From the NCBI GenBank assembly GCA_033675265.1, contig JAUJYZ010001097.1, forward strand, positions 23,501-87,500: DNA of 64,000 nt, written 5' to 3'. The notes under the pieces were generated by a model. That model made no database searches. It had not been told where the DNA came from and saw nothing but the letters and a program-made list of their open reading frames with translations. Position 1 is the stretch's first letter. Every line of letters starts with the position of its first letter. Below are positions 20,901 through 31,055 of the stretch, piece by piece. This DNA comes from Actinostola sp. cb2023 (lineage: Eukaryota > Cnidaria > Anthozoa > Actiniaria > Actinostolidae). Both the position numbers and the translations under genes were made by a program.

Positions 20901-23618
20901 TTATTATTATTATTGTTATTTTATATGTCAACATTTTCCTCTGTTTTGATGGTATGTATGATTTGCTTTCATACTGTAGATGGAAGACACTCTATGGCAG
21001 GGATTGACTGACATGCTGGCTGGTATTCCCATGGGAATCACTGCTGAAAACCTTGCAGAGAAATACAACATTACAAGACAAGATTGTGATGAGTTTGCAA
21101 TATTGTCTCAACAAAGATGGGGAGTTGGTAAGAGTAGCTTTGTATGTTTCCTTTAATCCATGCATCCATTCATCCATCCATCCATCCATTCATCTATCCA
21201 TCCATCCATTCATCCATCCATTCATCCATCCATCCATCCAGCCATTAATCCATCCATCCATGTATCCATTCATCCATGTATCCATTCATCCATCCATTTA
21301 TCCATCCATCCATCCATGTATCCATCCATTCATCCATCCATCCATCCATGTATCCATCCAACCATTAATCCATCCATCCATTTATCCATCCATCCATCTA
21401 TCTATCCATCCACTCATTCATCTATTTATCCATCTATCCATACATTCATCCATCCATTCATCCATCCATCCATGTATCCATCCATCCATCCATCCATGTA
21501 TCCATCCATCCATCCATCCATCCATCCATCCATTAATCCATCCATCCATCTATCTATCTATCCATCCACTCATCCATCTATTTATTCATCTATCCATCCA
21601 TTCATCCATCCATTCATCCATTCATCCATTCATCCATCCATCCATGTATCCATCCAACCATCTATCCATTCATCCATCCATCCATTAATCCATCCATTCA
21701 TCCATCTATCCATCCACTAATCCATCTATTTATCCATCTATCCAACCATCCATCCATCTATCCATTTATCCATTCATCCATCAATCCATCTATCCATCCA
21801 TCCATCCATTCCTCCATCCATCAATCCATCCATCCATACATTTATCCATCCATCCATTCATCCATCTATCTATCTATCCATCCACTCATCCATCTATTTA
21901 TCCATCTATCCAACCATCCATCCATCTATCCATTCATCCATCAATCCATCCATCCATCTATCCATCCATCCATCCATCCATTCCTCCATCCATCCATCAA
22001 TCCATCAATTCATATGTCCATTCAGCCACTTGTCCCTCTCATCCTTCCTTCCATCCTAACCTAACTCCATTTATTTGCCTGTCCGTCAGTCCATCTATCT
22101 AACTATCATTTCATTCATCCATCCATTCATCACTCCATCCATTCACCCAAGAATACATGGCCCATGCATATTTCCATCTATCTCTTATTTGTTTATTCAT
22201 CCATCCATTCACTCATCCATCCATCATTGCATCCGTTTCTGACTCTGCCATAATCCTGTTGTTTCCTGATAACTTTAGCTCAAGAAGATGGACGGTTCAA
22301 GGAGGAGATAGTACCAATACCTATTAAGGGTAAAAAGGGTCCAGAAGAATTTGCTGTAGATGAACATCCCCGCCCGCAAGCCACCACAGAACAGATTAGC
22401 AAGCTACCAACAGTGTTCAAGAAAGGAGGAACAGTTTCAGCAGCAAATGCATCTGTATGTTTGTACACCCTCCTTCTCAGGGCCTGGCCAGAGACATAAT
22501 AAGGGGTATCGAATGGTCAAGGCAAGACTTTGCGAGACTCCGAGACAAGGCATATTTTTGCGAGCCCAAGACGCTTTTCCACAGATTTCCTTTGTTTTCA
22601 AAAATCTAGACTCTGAGACTTTTTGCGAAAAAACGAGACTTCGAGACCCGCAAAATTTGACCGAAATTTTGTGAGACTCTGGCTTTTTGCGGGGACCATT
22701 CGACACCCCTATAATAGTAGTGGGCTTCCTGACCCCTGAGTCATTCATTTGACTTTCCTAATACTAAAAATATTGTTGACAACACTGCTTTTTGACACTC
22801 ATCTTTAGCTGTATTTATTTATTTTTGCTAGGGAATCTGTGATGGTGCTGCCGCCTTGATTTTAGCCAGTGAAAAAGCTGTCAAAGACCATGGCTTGACC
22901 CCCCTGGCTAGACTAGTATCGTACAGCATTGCAGGGGTGGACCCTACTATTATGGGTATTGGACCAGTACCTGCCATGAAAGGTGCATTAGAGAAGGCAG
23001 GCAAGACGTTTGATGATATGGGGATGATCGAGGTAATTACCCAGGAATTACTCATGGGTATATTCTGTTGCTAGTTACTCGCTCCCAAAGAAATACCCCT
23101 GGGAACAAAGTCTGTTGGAGCTTGTTCCAGAAGTCAAAATTACTCTTGTTTGTGATTGGTCGACCTAGGAAGGTTGACCAATCAGTATCAAGTATATTCT
23201 GGTTTGTATGACAGCCGTCATATTGAATTTTGATTTTGGAACAAGTTCCAACATACTTCGTTCCCACGGGTATTTCGCTGGGAGCGAGTAACAAGCAACA
23301 GAATATACCCCTGGGTTCCCGAGGATGCTTATTGTGCTTGTGATGCCAGTGAAATGATTGGATGGTTTTGTTTTGTAGGTTAACGAAGCCTTTGCGTCGC
23401 AATTCTTAGCAGTACAAAAGGACCTCAACCTTGACATGTCTAAAACTAACATCAATGGAGGTGCCATTGCATTGGGGCATCCAGTCGGAACCTCTGGCGC
23501 AAGAATCACAGGGCATCTAGCCCATGACATGCGAAGACAGGGTATCAAATACTCTATCGGTTCAGCATGTATTGGTGGGGGGCAAGGGATTGCAGTTATA
23601 TTGGAAAACATGTCTTAA
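16756..23618 (+). CDS. ACAA2: 3-ketoacyl-CoA thiolase, mitochondrial (acetyl-CoA acyltransferase 2)
   Basis: This enzyme does the last step of mitochondrial fatty acid beta-oxidation, splitting 3-ketoacyl-CoA with CoA to give acetyl-CoA. Seven exons join in frame: 16756-16938, 19698-19826, 20496-20612, 20980-21127, 22279-22454, 22832-23032 and 23379-23618. They give 397 codons, as in human ACAA2. The nucleophile is Cys92 (NRLCGSG). The second active site is His352 (ALGHPVG) with Cys382 (SACIGGGQG). The start (AACAAAATGGCT) opens [19 protein letters not shown], the usual thiolase beginning with its uncleaved targeting role. All introns are GT-AG. Introns hold MITEs, and intron 4 holds a long ATCC microsatellite. 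No damage is seen, so the gene looks functional. Confidence 0.97.
17048..17370. mobile_element. MITE with about 45-bp inverted ends in ACAA2 intron 1
   Basis: GTACAATTACAGCTTATTAA followed by CGTCACGCGTGACCAGTAA at the left is mirrored by TTACTGGTCACACGTGACG and TTAGCTGTAACTAC at the right. The interior is AT-rich and non-coding. Confidence 0.6.
17688..17775. mobile_element. Small inverted-repeat element (AAATTCTCC family)
   Basis: GTAAGTGATCTCTGATCAAA at the left and its approximate complement at the right enclose AAATTCTCCTGAAGATTCTT. Siblings occur at 7098-7180 and 30799-30890, with a partial one at 39911-39960. Confidence 0.55.
17921..18230 (-). repeat. Dispersed repeat shared with 44570-44850 and 48900-49180
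   Basis: After an AAT microsatellite (17921-17955) come AATCCCATACAGATCGG, ATCCAACGATGTATAAGTGG, GCCGAGAAAATCCAAGTTAA and TTTCTATTGTATTTCCCTC. The same words in reverse orientation and order make up 44570-44850 and its duplicate. This is an interspersed element of unknown class. It lies in ACAA2 intron 1. Confidence 0.7.
18930..19515. mobile_element. About 585-bp element with CAGGGCATCTGACAGGTTGC ends
   Basis: The terminal 20 bases at the left recur as a complement at the right (GCAACCTGTCAGATGCCCTG). Both subterminal zones carry repeated TTGTGCGGG words. Short frames inside (for example 19136-19402) match nothing I recognise. It is probably a non-autonomous DNA transposon in ACAA2 intron 1. 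Confidence 0.65.
19866..20116. mobile_element. Foldback element in ACAA2 intron 2
   Basis: CGAAGTGTGGCATCACGAAA at the left pairs with the complement ending CATCACACTTTGG at the right. The inner parts carry TTTCGAAAGAACATC and its complement GATGTTCTTTCGAAA. No open frame. Confidence 0.65.
20636..20915. repeat. ATC and ATT microsatellites in ACAA2 intron 3
   Basis: CATCATCATTATCATC-type sequence fills 20636-20810 and (ATT)n lies at 20894-20915. The long methionine- and serine-rich frames here come from the repeat. Confidence 0.85.
21155..22240. repeat. ATCC tetranucleotide satellite in ACAA2 intron 4
   Basis: About 850 bases of CATC/CATT/TATC tetranucleotides (mainly ATCC) run to about 22010, with a decaying tail to 22240. 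The resulting open frames of IHPS repeats are artefacts. The exon 4 donor lies 27 bases before the array and the exon 5 acceptor about 40 bases after its tail. Confidence 0.95.
22502..22710 (-). mobile_element. MITE with AGGGGT(G/A)TCGAATGGTC ends, copy 1
   Basis: Inverted ends of about 17 bases enclose CGAGACTC-rich sequence. The flanks are perfect 6-bp repeats, ATAATA at 22496-22501 and at 22711-22716. The copy at 39628-39835 has the same length and its own 6-bp duplication. It lies in ACAA2 intron 5. Confidence 0.8.
23039..23330. mobile_element. Foldback element (CCCAGGGGTATATTCTG ends), copy 1
   Basis: Arms of roughly 130 bases, including GGAACAAAGTCTGTTGGA and ATTGGTCGACCTAGGAAGG, mirror each other. 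A more complete copy lies in BORA intron 8 at 38421-38746. Here it fills nearly all of ACAA2 intron 6 and begins six bases after the donor. Confidence 0.7.
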
Positions 23619-23639
23619 CTGAACACAAAACAATGTTGT

Positions 23640-24060
23640 GTTCTTATGATGGCCAGGGGAGGGGAGGGGGGAGGAGGGGGTACATGAGTGTAAATAGGGG
23701 GTGTTGAATGGTCCCCGCAAAAAGTCGGTCTTGCAAAATTTGGGTCAAATTTCACTGGTCTCTAAATGTTGAAAAAGCATCTTGGGCTCACAAAAATATG
23801 CCTTATCACCGAGTCTCGCAAAGTCTCGCCTTGACCATTCAATACTCCAAAAATGATGGGAAGGAGCAAAGACATAATTTCTTTCCATTGGCAAAAACTA
23901 GACCATTTCAGAGCATGTGAGCACCATTCCCTTGAGTATAACATCTTTCTTTCACGTTAACACATGAAAAAATAAACGGATATTGGACAAAAGCTGTTAT
24001 TCCCAAGAGATCTGACATTGGGAAAATATTGAGAAAATGGTGAGCTTAGTCTACTTTACA
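23640..24060. mobile_element. G-rich stretch and degraded MITE copy
   Basis: After the ACAA2 stop, a G-rich run (23652-23682) precedes GGGGTGTTGAATGGTCCCCG at 23697. This starts a shortened, degraded relative of the 22502-22710 element, ending near TTGACCATTCAATACTCC (about 23850). The rest shows nothing recognisable. Confidence 0.55.
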
Positions 24061-24069
24061 GCCATTTTT

Positions 24070-24222
24070 GACCGCCAGGGGATAATGACCACTAGGGGAT
24101 AATGACCACCAGGGGATAATGACCACCAGGGGATAATGACCACCAGGGGATAATGACCACCAGGGGATAATGACCACCAGGGGCTAATGACCACCAGGGG
24201 ATAATGACCACCAGGGGAATGG
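24070..24222. repeat. 17-bp minisatellite
   Basis: GACCACCAGGGGATAAT is repeated about nine times with two point variants. There is no sign of spacers, so it is not a CRISPR array. Confidence 0.9.
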
Positions 24223-24291
24223 AACGAGACTAAAAATGGCTGCGAAGGAGACAAAGATATACTAGATGTGTATTTAACATTTTGAACCCCA

Positions 24292-24778
24292 ACTGAATTA
24301 CCGCCATACCCTTGGGTACCAGAGGTTCTAATCTCACTCTCGTAATGTACATTCTCGTCACTTCGCAGCTCTACATTACGAGATTAGAACTTCTGGTACC
24401 CAGGGTATTACCTCCATCGCTTTAATCCCAAAGTACTCCCCCTGGGTCATGACGCGTGATTGTGAAATAGTACATTGTTATACCAATTCCTGAAAGTAGT
24501 GCAATTTAGAAAAGCGTGAAAACTAAATAACTAATTAGTACTAAATAGCACTAATGAAACAATAGAAAACAATAGAAATAGCACTATTTGGTACTATTTA
24601 AAATTAGTAGAATTACAGGTGATTATAGAAAATCAAGCGCGCTGATTGGTCGAGAACTTTGGACTATTTCGACTTCGTCTCGGTTATTATTCACCGATAT
24701 TCACCTCGCCTTTGGTGACTAATATTATTGTTAATTAGTACTGTTTCACGCTTTTCTAAATTGCACTCTACAGGTATT
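24292..24778. mobile_element. Two foldback elements
   Basis: The first (about 24300-24412) has ACCCTTGGGTACCAGAGGTT and TCTCGTAATGTA facing their complements. The second (about 24483-24778) has CCTGAAAGTAGTGCAATTTA and AGAAAAGCGTGAAA at the left facing TTTCACGCTTTTCTAAATTG at the right. The spacer of the second includes GCGCGCTGATTGGTCGAG. Confidence 0.6.
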
Positions 24779-25026
24779 CTGTCCTATATCTAAACAGTTA
24801 AACCCAGATTTAAACCTAGCGACCCAGTAATCATTGTTTTGTTTTATAATTCATATTTGCCTCAAAGGCCATAAACTACAGATTGTCAAAATTCAGCCAT
24901 TTTGCAATGTTTATACATTTTATTGCTAACATGTATGTAATAATTATCATTAAACAGGAACAGTATAAAAATGTCACATTTATTTACCAATGTCTATCTG
25001 AAATATGATATCATTTGCAGATGCAT

Positions 25027-25548
25027 ATTCGCTTTATTCACACAGAGGCCATCTTGGCATGAAAATGAGGTCACGTGTGGTCAATTCATCGTTTTCACTG
25101 ATAGTTTACACACGTGACCTCGTTTTCATGCTAAAATTACAAAGGTACAAACCAAGATGGCCACTGTGTGATTAAAGCGAATGAGGGTTTATCATGTAAT
25201 TTCAAAACTCATAGGACAAAAAATGATTATCATAGCTGGAAAGAGCTTGTTGACATTAGTAAAAATGTGAAGTTTGGAAAAGATCGCTCCACAAATTGCG
25301 AAGATATGAATTTTCAAAAATCAAAATTTTATATGAAAACCTTTGGAAATTATGGCTTGGAGGCAACTCTTGCCTCGAACAAAGGTTTTCATTCAAAATT
25401 TCGATTTTTGAAAATTCATATCTTCGCAATTTGTGAAGCGATCTTTTCCAAACTTCACATTTTTACTAATTTCAACGAGCTCTTTCCAGCTATGATAATC
25501 ATTTTTTTGTCCTATGAGTTTTGAAATTACGTGATAAACCCTCATTGA
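25027..25548. mobile_element. Two adjoining foldback elements
   Basis: 25027-25186 has 31-bp arms (ATTCGCTTTATTCACACAGA and the complement). 25182-25548 has arms of about 170 bases starting GAGGGTTTATCATGTAATTT, with a small centre GGAGGCAACTCTTGCCTCGA. The second belongs to a family also present at 56630-57366, and shares the AGCTGGAAAGAGC word with 4470-4657 and 41530-41895. Confidence 0.7.
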
Positions 25549-25649
25549 TAGAGTGCTCGCATTTTATCCATGAAACAAAATAAAGTGCTGACGCTATTAA
25601 CGTAAAGCTAACATAGGCATATTTCTTGGGGGGAAAAAACTCAAAGAAA

Positions 25650-25720
25650 TATTGGTAGGGAGGGGGGCTGGGGAAGGGGGAGGGGGGCTGGGGAAGGGGG
25701 GGGGGGTGGGGTGGGAGCTA
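25650..25720 (+). repeat. G-rich tract
   Basis: GGGAGGGGGG and GGGGAAGGGGG runs alternate and have the spacing needed for G-quadruplex folding. No gene is associated with it beyond lying downstream of the MZT1 stop. Confidence 0.6.
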
Positions 25721-26008
25721 AAGCGACTGGAGTCCACCCTCTCTACGGTCCCTGTAGTTGGACTCTACACAGAAGAGATGCCTTATACACCATTCACTAG
25801 CTTGGTAATTTATAGATTTGTGGCTTTCCAAGTTCTATTTACATGCTTTATTTCTGGATGTCTTGCAAAACTCAGTAAGGACTGATATTATCTCATTACT
25901 TGACCATCAGTCCACATGGTAGTCACTTGTCCGTTATTTTATAAGACATTGTTGTATAAATATTTGTACATCTTCAGTCCGACGCTGTAAACATGGTCAT
26001 CGTCTGTG

Positions 26009-28486
26009 TTATTGATCAGCATTCTGTAAGAGAAAAATACAAAACTTAAGATACAGACATAGTGCAACATTGAGCAATATTGCTGGCAGTATGATTGCAG
26101 CGTGTTTTATGATTTGTAGTCAATTGAATTATTGAAGTACACTACTCTATAGTACAATCAACCAGAATGTAGAATGAAACTTTGCCAAAAGGGGCCCTTA
26201 TATGTAAATTTACTGACGTTTTGGACGTTAATCTGTTAGAGTAAAAGAGAAAATGCTAAAAAAGACCCGTTTACCCAAAAAAATGTATATAGGGAAGTTA
26301 ACCAATAAGAAAGTGACTATTGATTTTATCAGTTTAACCCTTTGACTCCCACGGCGCCCGAAACCGCCCGTAAAAATCGATACTGCTTTGAAAAATTCTA
26401 ACTTTCTGAATTTTCGTAACATCGATCTCATGGCCAGTTATTAGTGACAACTAGAGAACTCTTCATATTTTAACCTCAAGTAAACTGATTTACAGGTCCG
26501 ATTTCTGGGCATTAGTTCAATTTGTTTGCCATAAAAATCAAAAATGCGTGTTTTTGACGCAATTTTACACCTCGAAAATGACCGACATTTGACTTGGATT
26601 TTCTTCCAAAATACATCCTTGCGAAACAAAACGCCACTTTCTCAGCAAACTTCCATCTCTCTTCTTGATATAGTCGTGAATTTTGCCCTCTCTTTTCCTT
26701 AACTCGCCGAACAATAGCCATTTCCTTAGGACCACTTTCGCTAACACGTGTTTTCCTTCTGCACGCGCCCGAAAAGGATGCCGGGAAACATCCGGCAATT
26801 TCGGCATAAATCCTCCCGCCTTTTGTGTTTTTAAGAATATATAGAGTGTCGAGCCACTCGGTCCTACAGGCAAAATATTGCACCGGTTGCATTCTTTACA
26901 AGTCCAAAGTCGCCAAAAATGCCTTTGTAGGTCCTGGAATCCAACACAGAAAGACCAGAGAGACGATTTCACACTTGAGTCCGCCATTTTGAATTTCCAA
27001 ACGGCAATGTTGAAATGTGTTCGTGAATTCGTATCTAAACTCCTGAGTTCTTCCAGGAGAACGGTCTCTACCACACCAGTCAAGCTTAATGATGCTGTCC
27101 TGGGGGCTTCTGTGGTGAATAATGGCTATAAACACTCTAAAAATGCAAAATTGACCGCTCCTAGTAGCTACGAGATGCTGTTCCTCGCGGAGATTCACGA
27201 CAAGAGAAAGATTACGTCAGACCCTGAGCCCGTGGGCTTTCAGAACTGTCAAGATTTCCATGGAAACCCCTTATATGGAATCGAAATTTCCTATGACGTG
27301 ATTAGGTCCAGAAAATCGCTAAAAAACTCAAAAATCTCTGGGTGTCAAAGGGTTAAATAAAGTTATTATTATTATTATTATAGTTTAACCACTAGTCCCT
27401 ATCAGTTTTATTGAAGTACAATGTGATCCTACATGTAATTTGTGAACAACAAATTGCAAAGGCAGAAACACACTGAATTTGTGTAACTGCTGGCAATATT
27501 GTGCACAATCTTGCACCATGTGTCTTTAGGCTACCATTCTACTCCAGTTATTCCCAAAGCATGTCATTTTGACAATCATTTGCAAAATAGTTTGAAACTT
27601 CATCAACGAAATTGGGACGCTAATAATTTTGAGCACACGATTTTCCATTTTTCAACCCCCCTACCCCTTCAATGGTGGTTGAGAGCTGTGTCGCTATACT
27701 GCATGGTGTTCACCACTCAACATGTGGAGGGGGAGAGCAGTGGGAGGGGGAGAGCATGAGAGGGGGGAGAGCAGTGGGAGGGGGAGAGCATGAGAGGGGG
27801 GGAGAGCAGTGGGAGGGGGGGGAGAGAGAGCATGAGAGGGGGGAGAGCAGTGGGAGGGGGGGAGAGCATGAGAGGGGGGAGAGCAGTGGGAGGGGGAGAG
27901 CATGAGAGGGGGGAGAGCAGCGGGAGGGGGAGAAAATGGGAGGGGGGAGGCAGAGCGTGCTACTCAAACACCTAACCACAAGTTATATACCACTGATACA
28001 AATATGTTTGTTAGGGCTACTATACACCTAGCCTTGCTAACCTGTATGGCAGCAGTTTCTCGTCTTAGTTCTTGTATGACCGATGCTAAAGCCTCTGGAT
28101 TCACACCAGCCTCGCACAGTTTGACACATATTGCTAACGTCTCTGAATCCAAACCAGTGTTCAACAGCTTGGAGATCTCTGTCAAGGCTACAGAATGACC
28201 AAACGTTTAGCCTCAGGTTATTAATATTTGTACGTAAGTCGTAACAAGTTATAAGCTTAAGCTTTTAAAATATCAAATTTTGAAATTCGTGCAGAAAAAT
28301 AAAGAATAAACTGACGAAAAAGCGACGAATACTTTTCAAATTTAGCACAGAAGGTATCTCAAATATACACTTATTTGACTATCAAAGATTCATCCGCTTA
28401 TGAGCAGATTTTGGCTGTAAAAACTGTTAAAACTTACTTTCCATCGCTTCCCGCGCAGAAACAACTTTGCTTCGATCAGTCGCCAT
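26009..28486 (-). CDS. MZT1: Mitotic-spindle organizing protein 1 (MOZART1)
   Basis: MOZART1 is a small helical subunit of the gamma-tubulin ring complex, needed to recruit it to centrosomes and spindles. Three minus-strand exons join in frame: 28486-28438, 28187-28042 and 26023-26009, giving 69 residues. Exon 1 starts [15 protein letters not shown]. Exon 2 holds the diagnostic core [19 protein letters not shown] and [15 protein letters not shown], close to the human protein (82 residues, with a longer N-terminus). Splice sites are GTAAGT, GTTAGC and pyrimidine-rich AG acceptors. The last exon, only four codons (NADQ) plus stop, is inferred from the acceptor TTTTCTCTTACAG. It is the least certain part. 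Intron 2 carries a 1-kb piggyBac-like insertion. The start faces the BORA start 615 bases away. Confidence 0.92.
26338..27352. mobile_element. Non-autonomous piggyBac-like element, about 1.0 kb
   Basis: It begins CCCTTTGACTCCCA and ends GGGTGTCAAAGGG, and is flanked on both sides by TTAA (26334-26337, 27353-27356), the signature target of piggyBac transposons. Open frames on both strands (up to 172 codons) have no recognisable transposase motif. A diverged inverted relative lacking clear ends is at 45720-46520. It lies in MZT1 intron 2. Confidence 0.7.
27353..27385. repeat. Short ATT microsatellite
   Basis: TAAATAAAG followed by (TTA)n directly abuts the right end of the piggyBac-like element, so the transposon inserted into or next to a retroelement tail. 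Confidence 0.6.
27719..27960 (+). repeat. G-rich minisatellite in MZT1 intron 2
   Basis: Alternating units GAGAGCATGAGAGGGGG and GAGAGCAGTGGGAGGGGG repeat about 13 times. All frames are open over part of it, which is compositional. It ends about 80 bases from the exon 2 donor of MZT1. Confidence 0.9.
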
Positions 28487-29101
28487 TTTGAAAGCGAATG
28501 CGCAGTTTACTTGTACAGCGGCTAACACCAATCCAGCAACAAATACATGAAAGGAGAATTTATTTTAGATCAACAGAAATAATCATAAAAACACACAAAT
28601 GAAGGAATAAAACTACGCTTGTGGCATAGCTAAGTTATATTTATCAATCGTTGAGTTATATTTTAAGTCACTAAGATATTTTGACTGAGTTATTGGTGTT
28701 TTAACAGCCAGTGAAATGTATAAAGCTTTTTTAAAAGAAAATGTTAAATCTCTCAACATGACAACTCGGAAAATATGTTTTCAAAAATAGCAATAAAAAT
28801 ATATAATTGAATCGTTCTTCATTTATTAAAAAGACAAGTTGTTTCTTTATAGAAATTTGACTAAGTTTGTCAAGTTTGAAGTACATATGGCGAGTATTTT
28901 TAATGAAGAGTCATGAATATTCTATTGATCAAAGTACTGAATCTCCTTACGCCCCATTGGTTGTGATTCGGAGCGCAAAAATTCAAATTAAAATACAAGT
29001 TGCTTCACCAAACAGCAAACTGATCTCCGTTTATACATGTTATACTCGCTTAAAAGTAAATAAATACCGTCATTTTATGGTGCCTAGACTTGGTTTCAAT
29101 C
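28487..29101. promoter_or_regulatory. Shared bidirectional promoter of MZT1 and BORA
   Basis: The 615 bases between the two divergent start codons must contain both promoters. Visible candidate sites are CCAAT at 28528-28532, an inverted CCAAT (ATTGG) at 28956-28960, and TTTGAA at about 28876 and beside the MZT1 start. CCAAT boxes together with TTTGAA (CHR) elements are the known arrangement of G2/M cell-cycle promoters in mammals. Their use here is inference. No TATA box stands out. Confidence 0.6.
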
Positions 29102-31022
29102 ATGTCCGATAATAGTGAAGTTTCGATCTCATCGCTGGAAATGACAAGAAATCCTTTCGATAGCGACATCGAAGAAAAGTCGAACTATCCTGGCTTCAGT
29201 CCTTCGATGTTCGTAGACCAAAGAACTCCAGTGAATAATCGCAAGGTAATTTTAATACTTATATTTGTGATTCTGGGGATTTGTTTGAAGGGATTTGTGC
29301 TCTAAATAATTTCATTTCTGAATATAAACTGGCACACTACCAAGTTTATAGCAAGTACCATCGAAGTCTCGCGATATTCGCGCGCTTTTTGTTAAATTAT
29401 TTTCTCTGATTTCCATGTGATGTTAAAGTTTTATCTCTTCATCCTAGGCCAAGGAGTTCCATTGGTCCATAGAACAAATATCACGACTTGTGAGTAAAAC
29501 ATTTATTTCCAAATTACAAAACAGTTTTATGTCGATTTCTATGTCAGTTGCACAGTCTGCAATCAAAGACGCATGCATGCATGCATGCATGCTGGTACAG
29601 TCTTGTCTTTTCTCTGATCGACTGTGGAAAAGAAAATTGTTTTATGGGTTCTGAGTTCTATGAAGTGTTTTTAATTAGTTTTCCTTCAAACTTTTTATTA
29701 AAAGAGAAAGTCACTCCAGTTGATGCTTGACAGACACATGCCCAGTCTGCCCAGTGTCCCTTTATTTGCAGCCATTTTTAGAGTGTTGTGACTGTTGTCA
29801 CGCAATGTTCTGGACTGACTAGCCTCTCATACAGGTGAAAATGGGTTTGTGTTTCCACATGAACATGAGGCTAGTCAGTCCAGAACCCAGGGGTTACTCC
29901 CCTATATACGCTATATACGGGTATGTGCCGCGGGATAGGGTATGGTTTTTGAGATCCCAGGTCTGGGGTAGTGTATCATTTTTTGCCTTTTTAGGCTGGG
30001 ATCGGATACGTTTTGGTCTGGTATAGGGTATGGTTTCCGCAATAACGCCACTATCAGTCGCTATCAGTTTACATATCCCTTTAGCACGCTTTCAATCTGG
30101 GATAGGGTATACATTTTTAAGCTTTAGTCTGGGATAGGGTGTACATTTTTAAGCTTTAGTCTGGAATAGGGTAATATGGAAAATCAAAATTTTAGGTCTG
30201 GGATACATGTAGGGTCAGGGTTTTGAGGTGTCCGCGGCACACCCCTACCCAAAAATACCCATACCCATGTACCCCTACCCAAAAATATCCCCCCCGGGTC
30301 CAGAACAATGGCAATTTAAATTGGACGCCATTATTGCATTTGGTCTATACCAATTATATTTGATCTGGATTGTAGTATCCTGCAGATGTCGATGAATTTC
30401 CAAACCAAGACTACAGTAGTACTTGTGAAAGGTTGGTTTGCTAAGGAATAGACACATGGTACAATATTGCTGGCAATATGATTGCAGCGTGTGTCCACTT
30501 CTGCAATCATTTTGTTGTGGCTAAGTACAATCTGATCTTACTTCTGCAATTTATTTATAGCCTTATACAGTAGCTCCTCTCCCCTTTCCCCCTCCCCCAG
30601 AGTACTGCTACGCAGGCTGTCTGCAATATTGTTCAGAGCAAACACACTCTGAAATTGTGCGATATTGCACACAATGTTGTACCATGTGTCTTGTTCACTT
30701 TTACTAGTTTTGTGTGCTGTGCTATGCATGAAGCAATATAGTCATTACCATTTAAAGATCATGCCTAGATGAAATTGATGGGCTCCCTCCAAGAACAACA
30801 TAAGTGATCTCTGATCAAACTCTAAATTCTCCTTGAGATTCTTTGAATTTCAAAGGAGAATTTTGGTTTTGATCACAAGTCACTCACTTTGTTTTTGGCC
30901 GGGACCCATTCAATATTATTGATAAAAAGCTTGAAAGTTTAAAACTTGTCTGATATGAATCTGATTTACTTGTTTAATAATTATTAGTATTCACCAAATC
31001 AGTGAATAGCAATTTTCGCGCA

Positions 31023-31055
<33 letters not shown>

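Noticed and set aside
21053..21720. Open frames of more than 180 codons reading IHPS repeats
   Set aside because: They are produced by the ATCC tetranucleotide satellite within ACAA2 intron 4 and have no non-repeat sequence.
26512..27360. Overlapping long frames on both strands (up to 172 codons)
   Set aside because: They lie in the piggyBac-like element, overlap one another and show no recognisable protein motif.
27694..27979. Serine/proline-rich and glycine/arginine-rich frames
   Set aside because: Artefacts of the G-rich minisatellite in MZT1 intron 2.
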